Notes: generated from the letters alone by a model not told the origin. DNA of 56,835 nt from Bacteroidales bacterium (GCA_017477425.1 JAFUVT010000026.1:1-56835); one strand, 5' to 3'; shown: positions 1 through 9,800, numbered from the stretch's first letter. A program made the numbers and translations.

Positions 1-1
1 C

Positions 2-763
2 TGTAGGGTCAACGTTGATTATAACAATATGCAATTTGACACGATAGATATGCAGGTCAACGCCATCGATGGATTTGTCACCATGTATGACCTTAACACC
101 GCCTATGAGCAGATGCGTGCTACAATACAACAGTTCCAAAAAGAGTTTAGCTATTGCGACCAGAACCTGTATTTTATCAACATGTTCATCGACGAATCCG
201 GCCATGCCAGAATTGCATTGGCCACCTCCTTCGTTAATCATTCCAAAGACATTGGAGACCATATCTGGTATTTCGAGGACTCATACATTCTTGATACAGT
301 GTGCTACTACTTTTTTGTCAACGATACACAATATGTTTGGGATGGATATGGAAAAACCGAACTTCAGCGTATTTTAAACCTTTATGAGCATCATACCAAC
401 AACACTCCTTTGATCAATTATTATACTCCAACACGAAATCACACTTTTAGTTATCCGAATTATCCCGATCCATATGGTAGTCAATTCGCGTCAAATTCAA
501 GACTGTTTGCTGGTAATGCTGCGATTGATGCATCTTTCAATATTACACCAAACGCTATGTGCTATTGCCTCGACTCATACCTAGGTTTAGGTTATGATTA
601 TATTATTGATGGTATTTACGAAAACGAACATCCTGTCAGCTGGTTAATCAATACGTATATTACACATTTTTCTAATGAAAAATTTTACACTCACCACCAT
701 TCACTTACAGTACAATACGGGCAACTCCATGTAGGCACTATAGACCCTAATCCCTCAGATTGA
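2..763 (+). CDS. Unknown protein, 5' end outside the window
   Basis: The reading frame is open from base 2, so the ATG at 29 may be internal and the gene probably begins before the window. The visible part (about 254 residues) is rich in Tyr, Asn, His and Asp, with no membrane segment or cysteine cluster. I do not recognise a family. Its amino-acid make-up fits an extracytoplasmic Bacteroidota protein, but the N terminus that would show a signal peptide is missing. It lies 57 bases before a T9SS cargo gene on the same strand, so the two may be co-transcribed. Confidence 0.6.
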   Translation, partial: CRVNVDYNNMQFDTIDMQVNAIDGFVTMYDLNTAYEQMRATIQQFQKEFSYCDQNLYFINMFIDESGHARIALATSFVNHSKDIGDHIWYFEDSYILDTVCYYFFVNDTQYVWDGYGKTELQRILNLYEHHTNNTPLINYYTPTRNHTFSYPNYPDPYGSQFASNSRLFAGNAAIDASFNITPNAMCYCLDSYLGLGYDYIIDGIYENEHPVSWLINTYITHFSNEKFYTHHHSLTVQYGQLHVGTIDPNPSD

Positions 764-820
764 GTTGTCCATCGTACAATAACACGATATGTTATGCGTT
801 AATATTTAGTGAAACAGTAC

Positions 821-2386
821 ATGAGTATGATGAAAAAATTTGTCTTAATAGCTTTGGGTGTTTATACCCTATTGATAGGCTCAACCTTTGCCCAAAACGG
901 CCAGTATTCGTTTTCGCTCCATGACGTAGGTGAATACCAATTCGATATCGAAAACGCCATACGACAAGATGATGGGGACATTATCATGAATCTGTTCGTT
1001 GCCACCGGACCTTCGGGCACCACACCCACCGGTGTGGGAAACCTGCTCTATAAAATGTCGCCTGTTACCCAAACCTTCACCGACTCGCTGCTGGTGGAAG
1101 ACCCCGAACCTCCCTACTGCCTCTTCGCCCACAACCCTGTAGACGAGGGCAATATTAGGGCCAACTTCGAGTATGTCGAGGCTTGCGACAGCACCTTCCT
1201 CCGTATCTGCCACTTCCCCAACAACAGCTTACTGATCAATCACGACGAGGACATCGTGGTGCCCATTTGCAATGGCTGGGCTTGGGGCGAACTAGACAGC
1301 CACTTGATTGACTGCAACGGCGACTTGATAATGAAATACTACACGATGGGAGCCCAAGGAGGCTTAGACATCTACATGGTGAGAGTTGGGCTCGAGGGAA
1401 CCTTAAAGCAACAGTCTTTGCTATTTGAAAACAATTTCGACGCCGTTCCAAGGTTTGGAGCATTCAGCGAATCCCCGCTGAGATACTACCAATGGAGATA
1501 CCATAATGTATTTGACGACCACCTTGCCATTGACATCATAGACTCACTTTTGCATTGGGATAACACTATCATTATCAATAAAATCATAAACGAACACTCG
1601 ATTTCTGACTCGACGTATTTAGTAGCATACGACCATTTCATATTCAACCATCAGACCGAGGTGATTCCCATTGGAGGAAATGACATATTGGTTGCCGCCC
1701 GATATGCTAGCGACACGAATTTCGACGCTTTGACAGCTGAATTTGGAGTGGCTGTGGCTAAATACGATATACGAACCATGCAAAGGAAAGGCGTCGTTTT
1801 CTTCAACGACTACCAAGGCCCCTCTAACGAAGCGCAATGCCTAGGACTCAAGAAAACTGTCGATGGTGCGGTATATTTCCTGTATAAAGAAGACGGTTAC
1901 CCAACGGGGAACATCGTTGCAGTAAAAATGGATACCAACCTGAACATGGACTGGAAACGTATAATGAAAACAGAAGACATAGACATCACATCGCCTTTGC
2001 AGTTTCCCATCTTATATGAAGGTGGACAAGATGATTTGAACGGAATAGCTTGGGTCGGACATGCGAGGAAATACAATAGCGAAAAGAGCGACCTTTTCTA
2101 TTTCTTCCTCAACCACGACGGCACGGTGGGCGTGAACGAAAGCGGCATTGAAGTGCGCCCCTATTCGTACTATCCCAACCCTGCCCACGACCAGCTCCAT
2201 CTGCAATACTCGCCCGACGTTGAGCCCAAGCTGGTAGAGCTCTACGACCTGCAAGGGCGCCTGGTGCGCACGCAGCGCAACGGCTTGGAAAGCATCGACA
2301 TGAGCCAGTTGCCGACAGGCACCTACACGATGCGCGTCACGCTGGAAGACGGGAAATGCTTCACCGACAGGGTGGTGAAGGAATAA
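821..2386 (+). CDS. T9SS type A sorting domain protein (secreted, unknown function)
   Basis: About 521 residues. The N terminus MKKFVLIALGVYTLLIG...AQ is a Sec signal peptide. Possible starts are GTG 809 and ATG 821, 827 or 830; the signal peptide fits the ATG cluster. The last ~75 residues form a type IX secretion C-terminal domain: YYPNPAHDQLHL, then VELYDLQGRLVRT, then LPTGTYTMRV. Such domains direct proteins across the outer membrane and are normally cut off by the PorU sortase. The central ~420 residues have beta-propeller-like composition (repeated aromatic and Asp-rich strands), but no named domain is recognised. A terminator follows at 2414-2449. Confidence 0.85.
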   Translation: MSMMKKFVLIALGVYTLLIGSTFAQNGQYSFSLHDVGEYQFDIENAIRQDDGDIIMNLFVATGPSGTTPTGVGNLLYKMSPVTQTFTDSLLVEDPEPPYCLFAHNPVDEGNIRANFEYVEACDSTFLRICHFPNNSLLINHDEDIVVPICNGWAWGELDSHLIDCNGDLIMKYYTMGAQGGLDIYMVRVGLEGTLKQQSLLFENNFDAVPRFGAFSESPLRYYQWRYHNVFDDHLAIDIIDSLLHWDNTIIINKIINEHSISDSTYLVAYDHFIFNHQTEVIPIGGNDILVAARYASDTNFDALTAEFGVAVAKYDIRTMQRKGVVFFNDYQGPSNEAQCLGLKKTVDGAVYFLYKEDGYPTGNIVAVKMDTNLNMDWKRIMKTEDIDITSPLQFPILYEGGQDDLNGIAWVGHARKYNSEKSDLFYFFLNHDGTVGVNESGIEVRPYSYYPNPAHDQLHLQYSPDVEPKLVELYDLQGRLVRTQRNGLESIDMSQLPTGTYTMRVTLEDGKCFTDRVVKE

Positions 2387-2413
2387 GATTAGAAGAGATT
2401 GCAAACAATGTAA

Positions 2414-2449
2414 AAAGGAACCCCGTTTTTCGAGGTTCCTTTCTTTTTT
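2414..2449. terminator. Bidirectional intrinsic terminator
   Basis: A 9-bp perfect stem (AAAGGAACC 2414-2422 with GGTTCCTTT 2434-2442) is followed by a T-rich tract on the plus strand and preceded by an A tract. It can end the plus-strand T9SS gene and also the minus-strand gene that stops at 2465. Confidence 0.8.
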
Positions 2450-2464
2450 GGATGGGTCTGAGGC

Positions 2465-2722
2465 TCAGTTGTTGTCCTTATACTTGAAATACAAGATCAT
2501 GTCGAAAGCCACGAGGCAGAAGTTCAGCACATAGAACCAAATGACATAGTCCACCTGGTGGTTGACGAACTTGTTGATGATGCCGAACACGTAGCCGAGC
2601 AAGATGAAGCCCATGAAGATGGGGCTCTTGCCTTTGGTCACCTTCGTCCGCAACGCCTTGGCGATGCTGATGGGCCAACTGACGGCGAAGCAAAGGAGGA
2701 AAAGGATTTCGAAGATTTTCAT
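2465..2722 (-). CDS. Small PQ-loop/SemiSWEET-like membrane protein
   Basis: An 85-residue protein with three hydrophobic segments (about 1-18, 36-53 and 60-78). The first segment is followed by SWPISIAKALRTKVTKGKS, which resembles the PQ-loop signature of SemiSWEET and related three-helix transporters, where a Pro in helix 1 precedes a basic loop and a G-K/x-S turn. Transport activity is inferred only from this resemblance. It lies downstream of argF on the same strand, separated by a palindromic repeat. The convergent terminator at 2414-2449 follows its stop. Confidence 0.6.
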   Translation of the reverse strand: MKIFEILFLLCFAVSWPISIAKALRTKVTKGKSPIFMGFILLGYVFGIINKFVNHQVDYVIWFYVLNFCLVAFDMILYFKYKDNN

Positions 2723-2740
2723 TGCTTGATAAAAAAGAAC

Positions 2741-2812
2741 GGCCCTTCGACAAGCTCAGGGACCTTAACTCTTACATGAAAGTCGAGGGTGCCTGAGCCT
2801 GTCGAAGGCCCC
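2741..2812. repeat. Palindromic element, family A (CCTTCGACAAGCTCAGG)
   Basis: Inverted arms GGCCCTTCGACAAGCTCAGG (2741-2760) and its imperfect complement (2791-2812) are separated by 30 bases. The same element occurs inside two coding regions, at 38378-38491 and 41051-41109. Here it sits between argF and the PQ-loop-like gene, where it may form a hairpin in a readthrough transcript. Confidence 0.85.
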
Positions 2813-2823
2813 GTTTTAAATGA

Positions 2824-3825
2824 TTAGTCGCCCAAAGTAGCAACCATCACGGCCTTGATGGTGTGCATACGGTTCTCGGCTTCGTCGAAGACGATGCTGT
2901 TCTTGCCTTCGAAGACCTCTTCGGTCACCTCGATGCCGTCCAGGCCGAATTGCTCGTGCACGTCACGACCCACCTTGGTCTCCAGGTTGTGGTAAGCCGG
3001 CAGGCAGTGCATGAACTTGCAGTTCGGGTTGCCGGTCATTTCCATCATCTCCTTGTTGACTTGGTAAGGCATAAGCAGGTCGATGCGTTGTTTCCAGACC
3101 TCGGCGGGTTCGCCCATCGATACCCAAACGTCGGTGTAGAGGAAGTCGCAGCCCTTGACGCCCTTCTTCACGTCGTCGGTCACGGTCACCTTGGCGCCCG
3201 TTTCCTTGGCGATGGCCTTGCAAGTGTCGATGAGTTTCTTGTCGGGTTGCAGGGCCTTGGGAGCCACGATGCGCACGTCCATGCCCATCTTGGCGCCACC
3301 CACCATCAGCGAGTTGCCCATGTTGAAGCGGGCGTCGCCGCAGTAGGCGAAGGTCACTTGGTTGAGCGGTTTGTCGCTGTGTTCCTGCATGGTGAGGAAG
3401 TCGGCGAGGATCTGGGTGGGGTGGAACTCGTTGGTCAGGCCGTTCCACACCGGCACGCCGGCGTATTTGGCCAGTTCTTCAACGATGTCCTGACCGAAGC
3501 CACGGTACTCGATGCCGTCGAACATACGACCCAGCACGCGGGCGGTGTCCTTCATCGATTCCTTGATGCCGATTTGCGAACCCGTAGGGCCGAGATAGGT
3601 GACGTGGGCACCTTGGTCCTTGGCGGCGACTTCGAAGGCGCAGCGGGTGCGGGTCGAGGTTTTTTCGAAGATCAGGGCGATGTTCTTGCCCGTGAGGTGG
3701 GGTTGTTCGGTGCCTGCATACTTGGCGGCCTTCAGGTCGGCGGCCAGTTTCAGGAAGAACTTAATCTCTTCCGGAGTGAAGTCCAACAACTTCAGGAAGT
3801 TTCTGTTTCTAAGGTTAAAAGCCAT
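2824..3825 (-). CDS. argF: Ornithine carbamoyltransferase
   Basis: A 333-residue enzyme making citrulline from ornithine and carbamoyl phosphate, a cytoplasmic step of arginine synthesis (or arginine breakdown when run in reverse). The carbamoyl-phosphate motif STRTR is at residues 57-61, HPTQ at 135-138, and HCLP at 273-276. The ornithine-binding D-x-x-x-SMG loop (232-238) separates it from the N-acetylornithine-type and aspartate-type relatives. Full length for the family. No other arginine gene is in the window. A -7 box at 3872-3879 gives a leader of about 40 bases and is divergent from the DUF3109 promoter. Confidence 0.95.
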   Translation of the reverse strand: MAFNLRNRNFLKLLDFTPEEIKFFLKLAADLKAAKYAGTEQPHLTGKNIALIFEKTSTRTRCAFEVAAKDQGAHVTYLGPTGSQIGIKESMKDTARVLGRMFDGIEYRGFGQDIVEELAKYAGVPVWNGLTNEFHPTQILADFLTMQEHSDKPLNQVTFAYCGDARFNMGNSLMVGGAKMGMDVRIVAPKALQPDKKLIDTCKAIAKETGAKVTVTDDVKKGVKGCDFLYTDVWVSMGEPAEVWKQRIDLLMPYQVNKEMMEMTGNPNCKFMHCLPAYHNLETKVGRDVHEQFGLDGIEVTEEVFEGKNSIVFDEAENRMHTIKAVMVATLGD

Positions 3826-3871
3826 TTTTCTATTGATTTAAAGATTTAAAATTTAAGATTCAATTTCGCGG

Positions 3872-3879
3872 CAAAATTA
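3872..3879 (-). promoter_or_regulatory. -7 promoter box for argF
   Basis: Reads TAATTTTG on the minus strand, an exact match to the Bacteroidota TAnnTTTG box, 47 bases before the argF ATG. The -33 element is not clear. Confidence 0.5.
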
Positions 3880-3915
3880 GTCTTTTTTCTTGTACCATTC
3901 AATAATTTAAACAAC

Positions 3916-3923
3916 TATCTTTG
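3916..3923 (+). promoter_or_regulatory. -7 promoter box for the DUF3109 gene, near-leaderless
   Basis: TATCTTTG ends four bases before the ATG at 3928. With the usual spacing, transcription would start at or very near the start codon, leaving no room for a ribosome-binding site. Confidence 0.55.
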
Positions 3924-3927
3924 CGCC

Positions 3928-4494
3928 ATGATTATCCTTGACAACATCGTCGTGACCGACGAATTCCTAAACGCCCAGTTTTGCTGCTGCCTGCCGCGCT
4001 GCAAGGGCTGGTGCTGTGTGGCTGGCGATGCCGGCGCACCCCTCGAAGCTGACGAAATCGGCTGTATTGAAGACAACCTCGAAGCCATCAAGCCGTACAT
4101 GCGGCCCGAAGGCATCAAGGTGGTGGAAGAAAACGACGTGTACGACTACGACGAATGCGGCGAACTCGTCACGCCGCTGGTAAACGGCGAGGAATGCGCC
4201 TTTGTCTATTTCCACGAGAACGGCACCGCGCTCTGCGCCATCGAGAAGGCCTATCTGGAGGGCAAGTGCGACTTCTGGAAGCCGATTTCATGCCATCTTT
4301 ATCCCATCCGTTTGGTGGAAAAAGACGGCTTCACGCACATCCTCTACCACGAGTGGAGCGTCTGCGTACCCGCCAAGCGCAAAGGCGAACACGAAGGCAT
4401 TCCGCTCTGGAAGTTCCTCAAAGGCCCGATGATTAGGAAGTTTGGTGAGGACTGGTACAACCGGCTGGAAAAGATGATTCAGAAAGGGCAATGA
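3928..4494 (+). CDS. DUF3109 family cysteine-cluster protein
   Basis: 188 residues. Cysteines in FCCCLPRCKGWCC (18-30), and further Cys residues at CAFVYF, ALCAIE, CDFW, ISCHLYP and SVCVP, form the pattern of the DUF3109/YkgJ-like family. That family is thought to bind a metal ion or Fe-S cluster; its function is unknown. No signal peptide or membrane segment, so cytoplasmic. The start is fixed by the promoter box ending just before ATG 3928. It is transcribed divergently from argF and is followed by palindromic repeats rather than an obvious U-tract terminator. Confidence 0.85.
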   Translation: MIILDNIVVTDEFLNAQFCCCLPRCKGWCCVAGDAGAPLEADEIGCIEDNLEAIKPYMRPEGIKVVEENDVYDYDECGELVTPLVNGEECAFVYFHENGTALCAIEKAYLEGKCDFWKPISCHLYPIRLVEKDGFTHILYHEWSVCVPAKRKGEHEGIPLWKFLKGPMIRKFGEDWYNRLEKMIQKGQ

Positions 4495-4504
4495 AATAAA
4501 AAAA

Positions 4505-4558
4505 CCGTTCCAGCGGATTGTAAATCCGATGGCATTGAGCTTGGGGATTTGTAATCCC
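4505..4558. repeat. Palindromic element, family E (CCGTTCCAGCGGATTG)
   Basis: CCGTTCCAGCGGATTG (4505-4520) recurs exactly at 25613-25628. Two short hairpins follow: CGGATT/AATCCG (4514-4528) and GGGATT/AATCCC (4544-4558). It lies between two convergent genes, where the hairpins could help end transcription. Confidence 0.7.
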
Positions 4559-4575
4559 TCATGGTTGTCGTATTA

Positions 4576-4965
4576 TTATGCAAAATCATCCAATAAAACA
4601 TACTTCATCAGAAGAGGGCCACAAATGGAGCATATCATCCCTAAAACAAAAAACAGAATAGTAATGGAGATTGACACTTTTTTATTCTTTATCAACGGTT
4701 TGTCTCTAACAATCTTTCTCCAATTGTTTAACCTCATGAAATATCTGTATAAAATGAAGAAAATGCCTGCGCCGATAAGAATTGCTGTAATCAATAGCAT
4801 AGCTTTTCCAGCCAAAGCAAGAGGGACTCCTATGATGCCTAATATCGCAAAATAGAAGGTTGTACATATCCCTATTAAAGCTGAAAACTCTGGGGTCACT
4901 TCAAAAGGCATGCAATTCTTGAAGAAAGAATAGTAATAGAAAAAGATGACATCAAGGAATCTCAT
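4576..4965 (-). CDS. Multi-TM candidate immunity protein for the detached Rhs tip
   Basis: 129 residues with three to four membrane segments (about 30-52, 55-75 and 97-122) and a basic loop (WRKIVRDKPLIKNKK). It begins 12 bases after the detached toxin tip gene on the same strand, the usual place for an immunity gene. It resembles the 135-residue protein at 6386-6793 in length and topology: an FYY-rich N terminus, a long hydrophobic hairpin, a YR-plus-basic loop, and a hydrophobic C terminus. Blocking a membrane-acting toxin from within the inner membrane is an inference. The gene is AT-rich compared with the Rhs core. Confidence 0.6.
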   Translation of the reverse strand: MRFLDVIFFYYYSFFKNCMPFEVTPEFSALIGICTTFYFAILGIIGVPLALAGKAMLLITAILIGAGIFFILYRYFMRLNNWRKIVRDKPLIKNKKVSISITILFFVLGMICSICGPLLMKYVLLDDFA

Positions 4966-4977
4966 GATTTTAATTCT

Positions 4978-5829
4978 TCATTTGTAGTTATTTATAAAGT
5001 CCATCCACAGAGTTTGATTGTTTTGGCACGGCACTCCAATTTTGTTTTCCATCATGTAGTAATTTAAATCGAACTTAAAGTCTTGGTACCAGTTGGAGTA
5101 AATAATAAGATTGCTCAAAGCCCGTCCAACACTTATTGCTGCTCCAATATCTCCAGATAAAGTTGTACCCACATTAAACCCTATTTCACGAGCCATCTCT
5201 GAAAATGTGATATCACCTTGAGCATAGTTATTAATCGTTATGGCTCCTTCAATAGCACTAATAGCATAACCCGTACCTTTTAGGATGTTTCGAGTTGTTT
5301 TTGCAAACTTTAATTTGCCGCCCGTGTATTGGTTACCGCCCCATTTCATGCTATAGAACTTGAAATTCTTACCCATCCATTGGCCAGACTTTTCATCAAA
5401 CAAAATCTTAGATGAGAACGCAATATTAAAAGATATTTTAGCTTTAACCAGTTCTTTTATGTGTTCTTTCAACTCTGCTGGACTTGGAGGGTCATCCGGC
5501 CCCACCACAATATGCATTGCATGGTTCAGCCCTGAGCAAATGAGCCCATTGCACACGCCGTCCCAGAAGTCGCCGCCGGCCATGGAGGAGGATACGCCGC
5601 CTGAGAGGCCACCTGTGGCCACCATGCAGGTCACCTGCCATGCCTCGGACAGGTTTTGGGTCAGCACGCCTGCGGTCGTGGTCATAAACGAGGCTACCGC
5701 GCCTGAGGCGAAGCCGCTCCAGGAGCTGCCTTCTTTGCGCATCTCGCTCGCCACGCCACCCAGGGTGCCGTGGGCATCGTAGGCAATCGTGATAGTTGAT
5801 GGCTGATAATATGTTTGGCGCGTGTACAT
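4978..5829 (-). CDS. Detached Rhs C-terminal toxin tip (orphan CT module)
   Basis: 283 residues without signal peptide, YD repeats or Rhs core. Residues ~20-118 are homologous to the region just before the tip of the full Rhs protein upstream: both contain GFASGAV, GGLSGGVSS, MAGGDFW, GVCNGLIC, GLNHAMH and GPDDPP. The DNA keeps a 25-base identical stretch (5591-5615 and 7316-7340). After GPDDPP the two diverge completely; this tip has glycine-rich hydrophobic stretches (GTGYAISAIEGAI, FNVGTTLSGDIGAAISVG), suggesting membrane action. The ATG overlaps the stop of the preceding gene (TAATG at 5827-5831), so it is probably translated by coupling. It fits an orphan module that recombination could graft onto the full-length protein. 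Confidence 0.7.
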   Translation of the reverse strand: MYTRQTYYQPSTITIAYDAHGTLGGVASEMRKEGSSWSGFASGAVASFMTTTAGVLTQNLSEAWQVTCMVATGGLSGGVSSSMAGGDFWDGVCNGLICSGLNHAMHIVVGPDDPPSPAELKEHIKELVKAKISFNIAFSSKILFDEKSGQWMGKNFKFYSMKWGGNQYTGGKLKFAKTTRNILKGTGYAISAIEGAITINNYAQGDITFSEMAREIGFNVGTTLSGDIGAAISVGRALSNLIIYSNWYQDFKFDLNYYMMENKIGVPCQNNQTLWMDFINNYK

Positions 5830-6272
5830 TAGTCTATCAGATGTTCCCTGCGAAAGAATGCCTCCACGTCAGCCACAAACCCGTCTTTGTCGAAATCAGT
5901 CACTTTCTTGGGCATTTTCAAGACGTGAAGAAACTCGATGATGGATTGAGCGACGATTTTCTTTGCCTCTTCTTCCGTAGCCTTACTCATTATTGAGTAA
6001 TCAAGCTTTAGCTCGCATTCGAAAGTTCTTTCGAACTTACATAGTTGGCCATCGATTATCGTTTCTTCGTATTCGATATATTTAGGTCTTCTCGGTTTGA
6101 GAAAAGACTCAAAGTCTGGTAATACACAAATAAAGCTAATATAGAATGAATAAATAGAGGTACCATAATCATGCTCTTTGATACGACAATTCAGGTTGTC
6201 TGAAAACAATTTAAGTGTTGTGGTTTTATTAATTGATAAATTTGTGGCAATATAACCAATTGAAATATTCAT
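5829..6272 (-). CDS. Soluble protein in the Rhs locus, possible orphan immunity protein
   Basis: 147 residues, no signal peptide or membrane segment. The first half is beta-rich (YGTSIYSFYISFICVLPDF), followed by a helical C terminus (EEEAKKIVAQSIIEFLHVL). I do not recognise the family. It sits between the membrane immunity candidate of the main toxin and the detached tip, and its stop codon overlaps the start of that tip. Small soluble proteins at such positions in Rhs/polymorphic-toxin loci are often immunity proteins left from earlier toxin tips; that role here is inferred from position only. Confidence 0.5.
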   Translation of the reverse strand: MNISIGYIATNLSINKTTTLKLFSDNLNCRIKEHDYGTSIYSFYISFICVLPDFESFLKPRRPKYIEYEETIIDGQLCKFERTFECELKLDYSIMSKATEEEAKKIVAQSIIEFLHVLKMPKKVTDFDKDGFVADVEAFFRREHLID

Positions 6273-6385
6273 GTTTTATTGTTTATTGTTTCTATTCTAT
6301 CTGAAAATGCGGTTCCCAGGGGGAAGATGACCATTGTTGAAGTAATAATTGAAAATCATAATTTTTATAATGTACCAAGAAGTCT

Positions 6386-6793
6386 TTATTGCATAAACAA
6401 TAGGTAAATATATCCAACAATAGGTAATGAAAGAGAGTTCAAGACAAAAAGAAGAAACCACAGAAAGGTCGTTTTTTTCTTTCTTCTCTTGTCCAAAGAC
6501 TTAAATCTTTCAGCCACCTTCAAATATCGTTTCCTATAAATGAACGTAAAATAATTGAAAAGCATTATTACTGCAACTATGACATAAAAAAGCCATGTTG
6601 GAAAAACCGAAAATCGCATAACTCCCAACCAATATTTTAATACAAACATAAAAGACATTATCATGCTTATCGACATAACCGAGAGGAGAAGCATCGCAAG
6701 AATGGCAGGCCCTAACGGATATTCTTCTCCTCCGTATTGTTTCCCGACTCTCACAAAGACGGAATAGAATAATATATCTAAACTATTTTTCAT
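6386..6793 (-). CDS. Multi-TM candidate immunity protein for the main Rhs toxin
   Basis: 135 residues with membrane segments at about 28-57, 63-85 and 108-133 and a strongly basic loop (RFKSLDKRRKKKT). It starts eight bases after the stop of the 2157-residue Rhs gene. Position, size and hydrophobicity fit an immunity protein against a membrane-active tip. Its layout parallels that of the 129-residue protein at 4576-4965, suggesting a diversified family. About 110 bases without a gene separate it from the next reading frame; they are AT-rich and show nothing recognisable. Confidence 0.6.
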   Translation of the reverse strand: MKNSLDILFYSVFVRVGKQYGGEEYPLGPAILAMLLLSVMSISMIMSFMFVLKYWLGVMRFSVFPTWLFYVIVAVIMLFNYFTFIYRKRYLKVAERFKSLDKRRKKKTTFLWFLLFVLNSLSLPIVGYIYLLFMQ

Positions 6794-6801
6794 GATTCGT
6801 T

Positions 6802-9800
6802 TTAATTATTGTTTGACTTTATGTTATTCAAGTACACATAACCTTTGTCAAAGCCCCCGAATGCATTAACAACCCCTAAGACAAATGCACCTGTAGCAAC
6901 AATAGGACCTGCAACGACGGTAACAACTCCAAGCCCAGTTCCAACAACAACTTTTGTAACATTTCCAAGACTAGGATCATTCCAAGCTGTGAGGATGTCA
7001 GGAATTTCAGAAACAACGACAAAGGTTCCGCCTAAGACTTTACTGGCAATAGAAAGAGTTTCCATAGAAGCTTTTGCTGCAGCACCATCCAAAGCAGTTG
7101 CAATGCCTCCGCCAGTTTCACTCATTTTCGTTATAGTTTGTTTTGTGGATTCATTTATGCATTTATTTTTCGAATTAATATTAGGACTTTCTTTTCCTGG
7201 TGGGTCATCCGGCCCTTCCACCGCCTTACATGCCAAATGCATCGCATGGTTCAGCCCTGCACAAATGAGCCCGTTGCAAACTCCCTCCCAGAAATCGCCG
7301 CCAGCCATTGTGGAAGATACGCCGCCTGAGAGGCCACCTGCGGCCACCATCGCCGCTTTGGTCCAACCTTCGGGCACTTTACACAATCCGCAAATGCCAG
7401 CCGTGGCACTGCTCACGAACGAAGATACGGCACCCGAGGCGAAGCCTTGCCAAAATTTCCCGCCACTTGCCATTGAAGCTAGTCCGCTGGTGGTGCCATG
7501 GGCAAGCATCTGAAACGCCGCCCTGTCAAACGGGTCGCTTATCGCACCCGCTGCTCCGCCAATCCCGAACGAGAACGCGCCTTGCAACGCCCCCACAACA
7601 GCCGCCTTGGCCACGCCCTCATATATTGGGCGGTCATACACAAAGTTGGTCGCCATGGTCGACACCATGCTGATTGCTGCGCCAACAGCCATCGCCGCAA
7701 GGATGCCGAACTCGCCGCTCGGGTCGGTGTACTTCAACGGGTTGTTGAGGCAATAGGCATAGCGGTTGAAGCTTTGGGCGTTGTCAGGGTCCTGCACATA
7801 GGTATCTACCGAGAGGAACGAGCTCATGACAGGGTCGTAAACGCGGCCGTTCATGTTGATGAGTCCCACGTCGAGCAGGTGCTCGTGGCCCGTATAGCCA
7901 CGGTCGAACATCAAGGCTACACTGAAATCTCCCGTATACTCTCGCCATGTGTTGGGGTTGCGCATCAGCCCCCAGGCGTCAAACGATCGTTCCTGCTCCA
8001 CGATGCCTGCCGAATTGGTGATGGTGGTCCACGAGCCGAGGTGGTCCTTGAGCACATAGTGCACCTTGGTGAGGCCGCCCATGGTTTGCGCCACGCCGAA
8101 AACGCCCATCGGGCCCACGAGATAAGTCCACACCTTGCTGCCGCTGGCATCGCTCAAAAACTCGCATCCGCCCACATAGATCTTCTCGTAATTGCTCCTG
8201 TCGTACATCCGTATGCGCTGGTGGTCGAACCCATAGTCCAGATTGATGTCAAATGGAGTGCGGCAGATGCTTTTTACCTTGTCGAACATGGTATAGTCTA
8301 TGTCAAGCTGGCCGTTGGGGAAGGGGTTGCCTGTCACCGTGGCGCTGCTGATGGCGTGGGGACGCAACTGGTTATCGGGGCCCACATAGTCGTATTGCGC
8401 CGCGGCAAACACGTCGTGTCCGTCAGCCTGCTTGCTGATCATGCGCCCCAACGCATCGTAAGTAATCCTGCTCACGATCTGGCTGTTCAACACGATGCTT
8501 TCCAGGCGGTCGAGGTTGTCGTAGCCGAAATCCTCTCGCAGCTCCCTGGTTTTGTCGTAACGATATGACAAGTTGCCGAAGTCGTCATAACCATATCCAA
8601 GGTTTTGCAACTCGGCATTGTTATTATAGGAAAAAATACTTGTCAAACGCCCAGTTTCAGGTAGGTATCCTCGCATCGAGGTTATGTTGGCTCCCAAGCC
8701 GTATCGGGTTATCTGTCCCATGGCGTTGGCATCTTCGGTCTCCCATAGTTTGTTGCCCAAGCCGTCGTTGATTCGATAGAGCTTGCCCGAAGCAGCGTGG
8801 TAGACATTCTCTGTTGTGTATCCCGAAGGATAGGTCACGGTCTTCACCCGTAGCGGGAAGCCGTCAAGGTCGTCGTAGGTGTAGCTGGTTGTGTAGTCGG
8901 TCCCAAACAAGCGTTCGGTCTTTGAGGTCAAGCGGTTGAGGTGGTTGGCATCATAGGCATAGGTTATTGTCTGGTCGTTGCCATAGCTCACCTGTTTTAG
9001 CAAGCCTTTCATGCCATTGGTCTCGTAGTACTCCCAATTCGTTTCGGCTGTAGTGTGGTGTGTGTTGTCGAGTTCTTTCCGTGTGTCGACACGGCCTATC
9101 GCGTCGTAAAGGTAACTCGTCACATCGCCCTTCGGGGTAGTGGATGTCTTCAGTTGTCCGAAAGCATCGTATGTTTCTACAATCTCGCCATAGTTCGGGT
9201 CAAGGAGGCGAATACGGTTGCCCGCATCGTCGTAAACCATGGAGATCCGGGTGTTGGCATTGTCGCCTATCTGGGTCCACTTCAGCATCCCGTTATGGTA
9301 GTATGTGTATCGTACTTCGATACCGTTGTCGTCAATGGATTTGGCCTTTTTTCCGAAATAGTTCCCTATTTCGGTGGAAGAGCGTGTCTCTCCAGTAGTA
9401 GCGATGAAGGTGGTTGTCGTGGATAGCCCGTCATATTCGTAATGAAGCCTAGTGCCGTCAGGCATATATGTGTCTGAGGGGCGGAGTAAGCCATCGTAAT
9501 AATAAGAAGTCCATAGCGGGGCTCCTCCATGGAAATAGGGCAAGCTGGTGCGCAACTTGAGTCCCATGTTGTTGTATTCCGTATCCCGATATATGGTGTC
9601 ACCAAACAAGCTGTAGGTGACGGTACGCAATTCGCGTCCTGCCGCGTCATAAAACACTTTCGCGGGTAGTTCGCCCGAGATGCGTTTCCAAGTGTAATAG
9701 GCGCTTTTTTCGGGAGCATCGGTGTCATAGAAGCTGCCCTCATGCCGAGCCCAACGTTGCGCAGTGCAGCCAAATGTTTCATCGGGATACATGACCCAAT

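Noticed and set aside
2863..3849. Long open frame antisense to argF (328 codons)
   Set aside because: Mirror of argF codon bias; argF has all catalytic motifs and its own promoter.
7498..8568. Long plus-strand frame inside the Rhs gene (356 codons)
   Set aside because: Low-complexity His/Val/Ala composition typical of an antisense shadow; the minus-strand Rhs core is unmistakable here.
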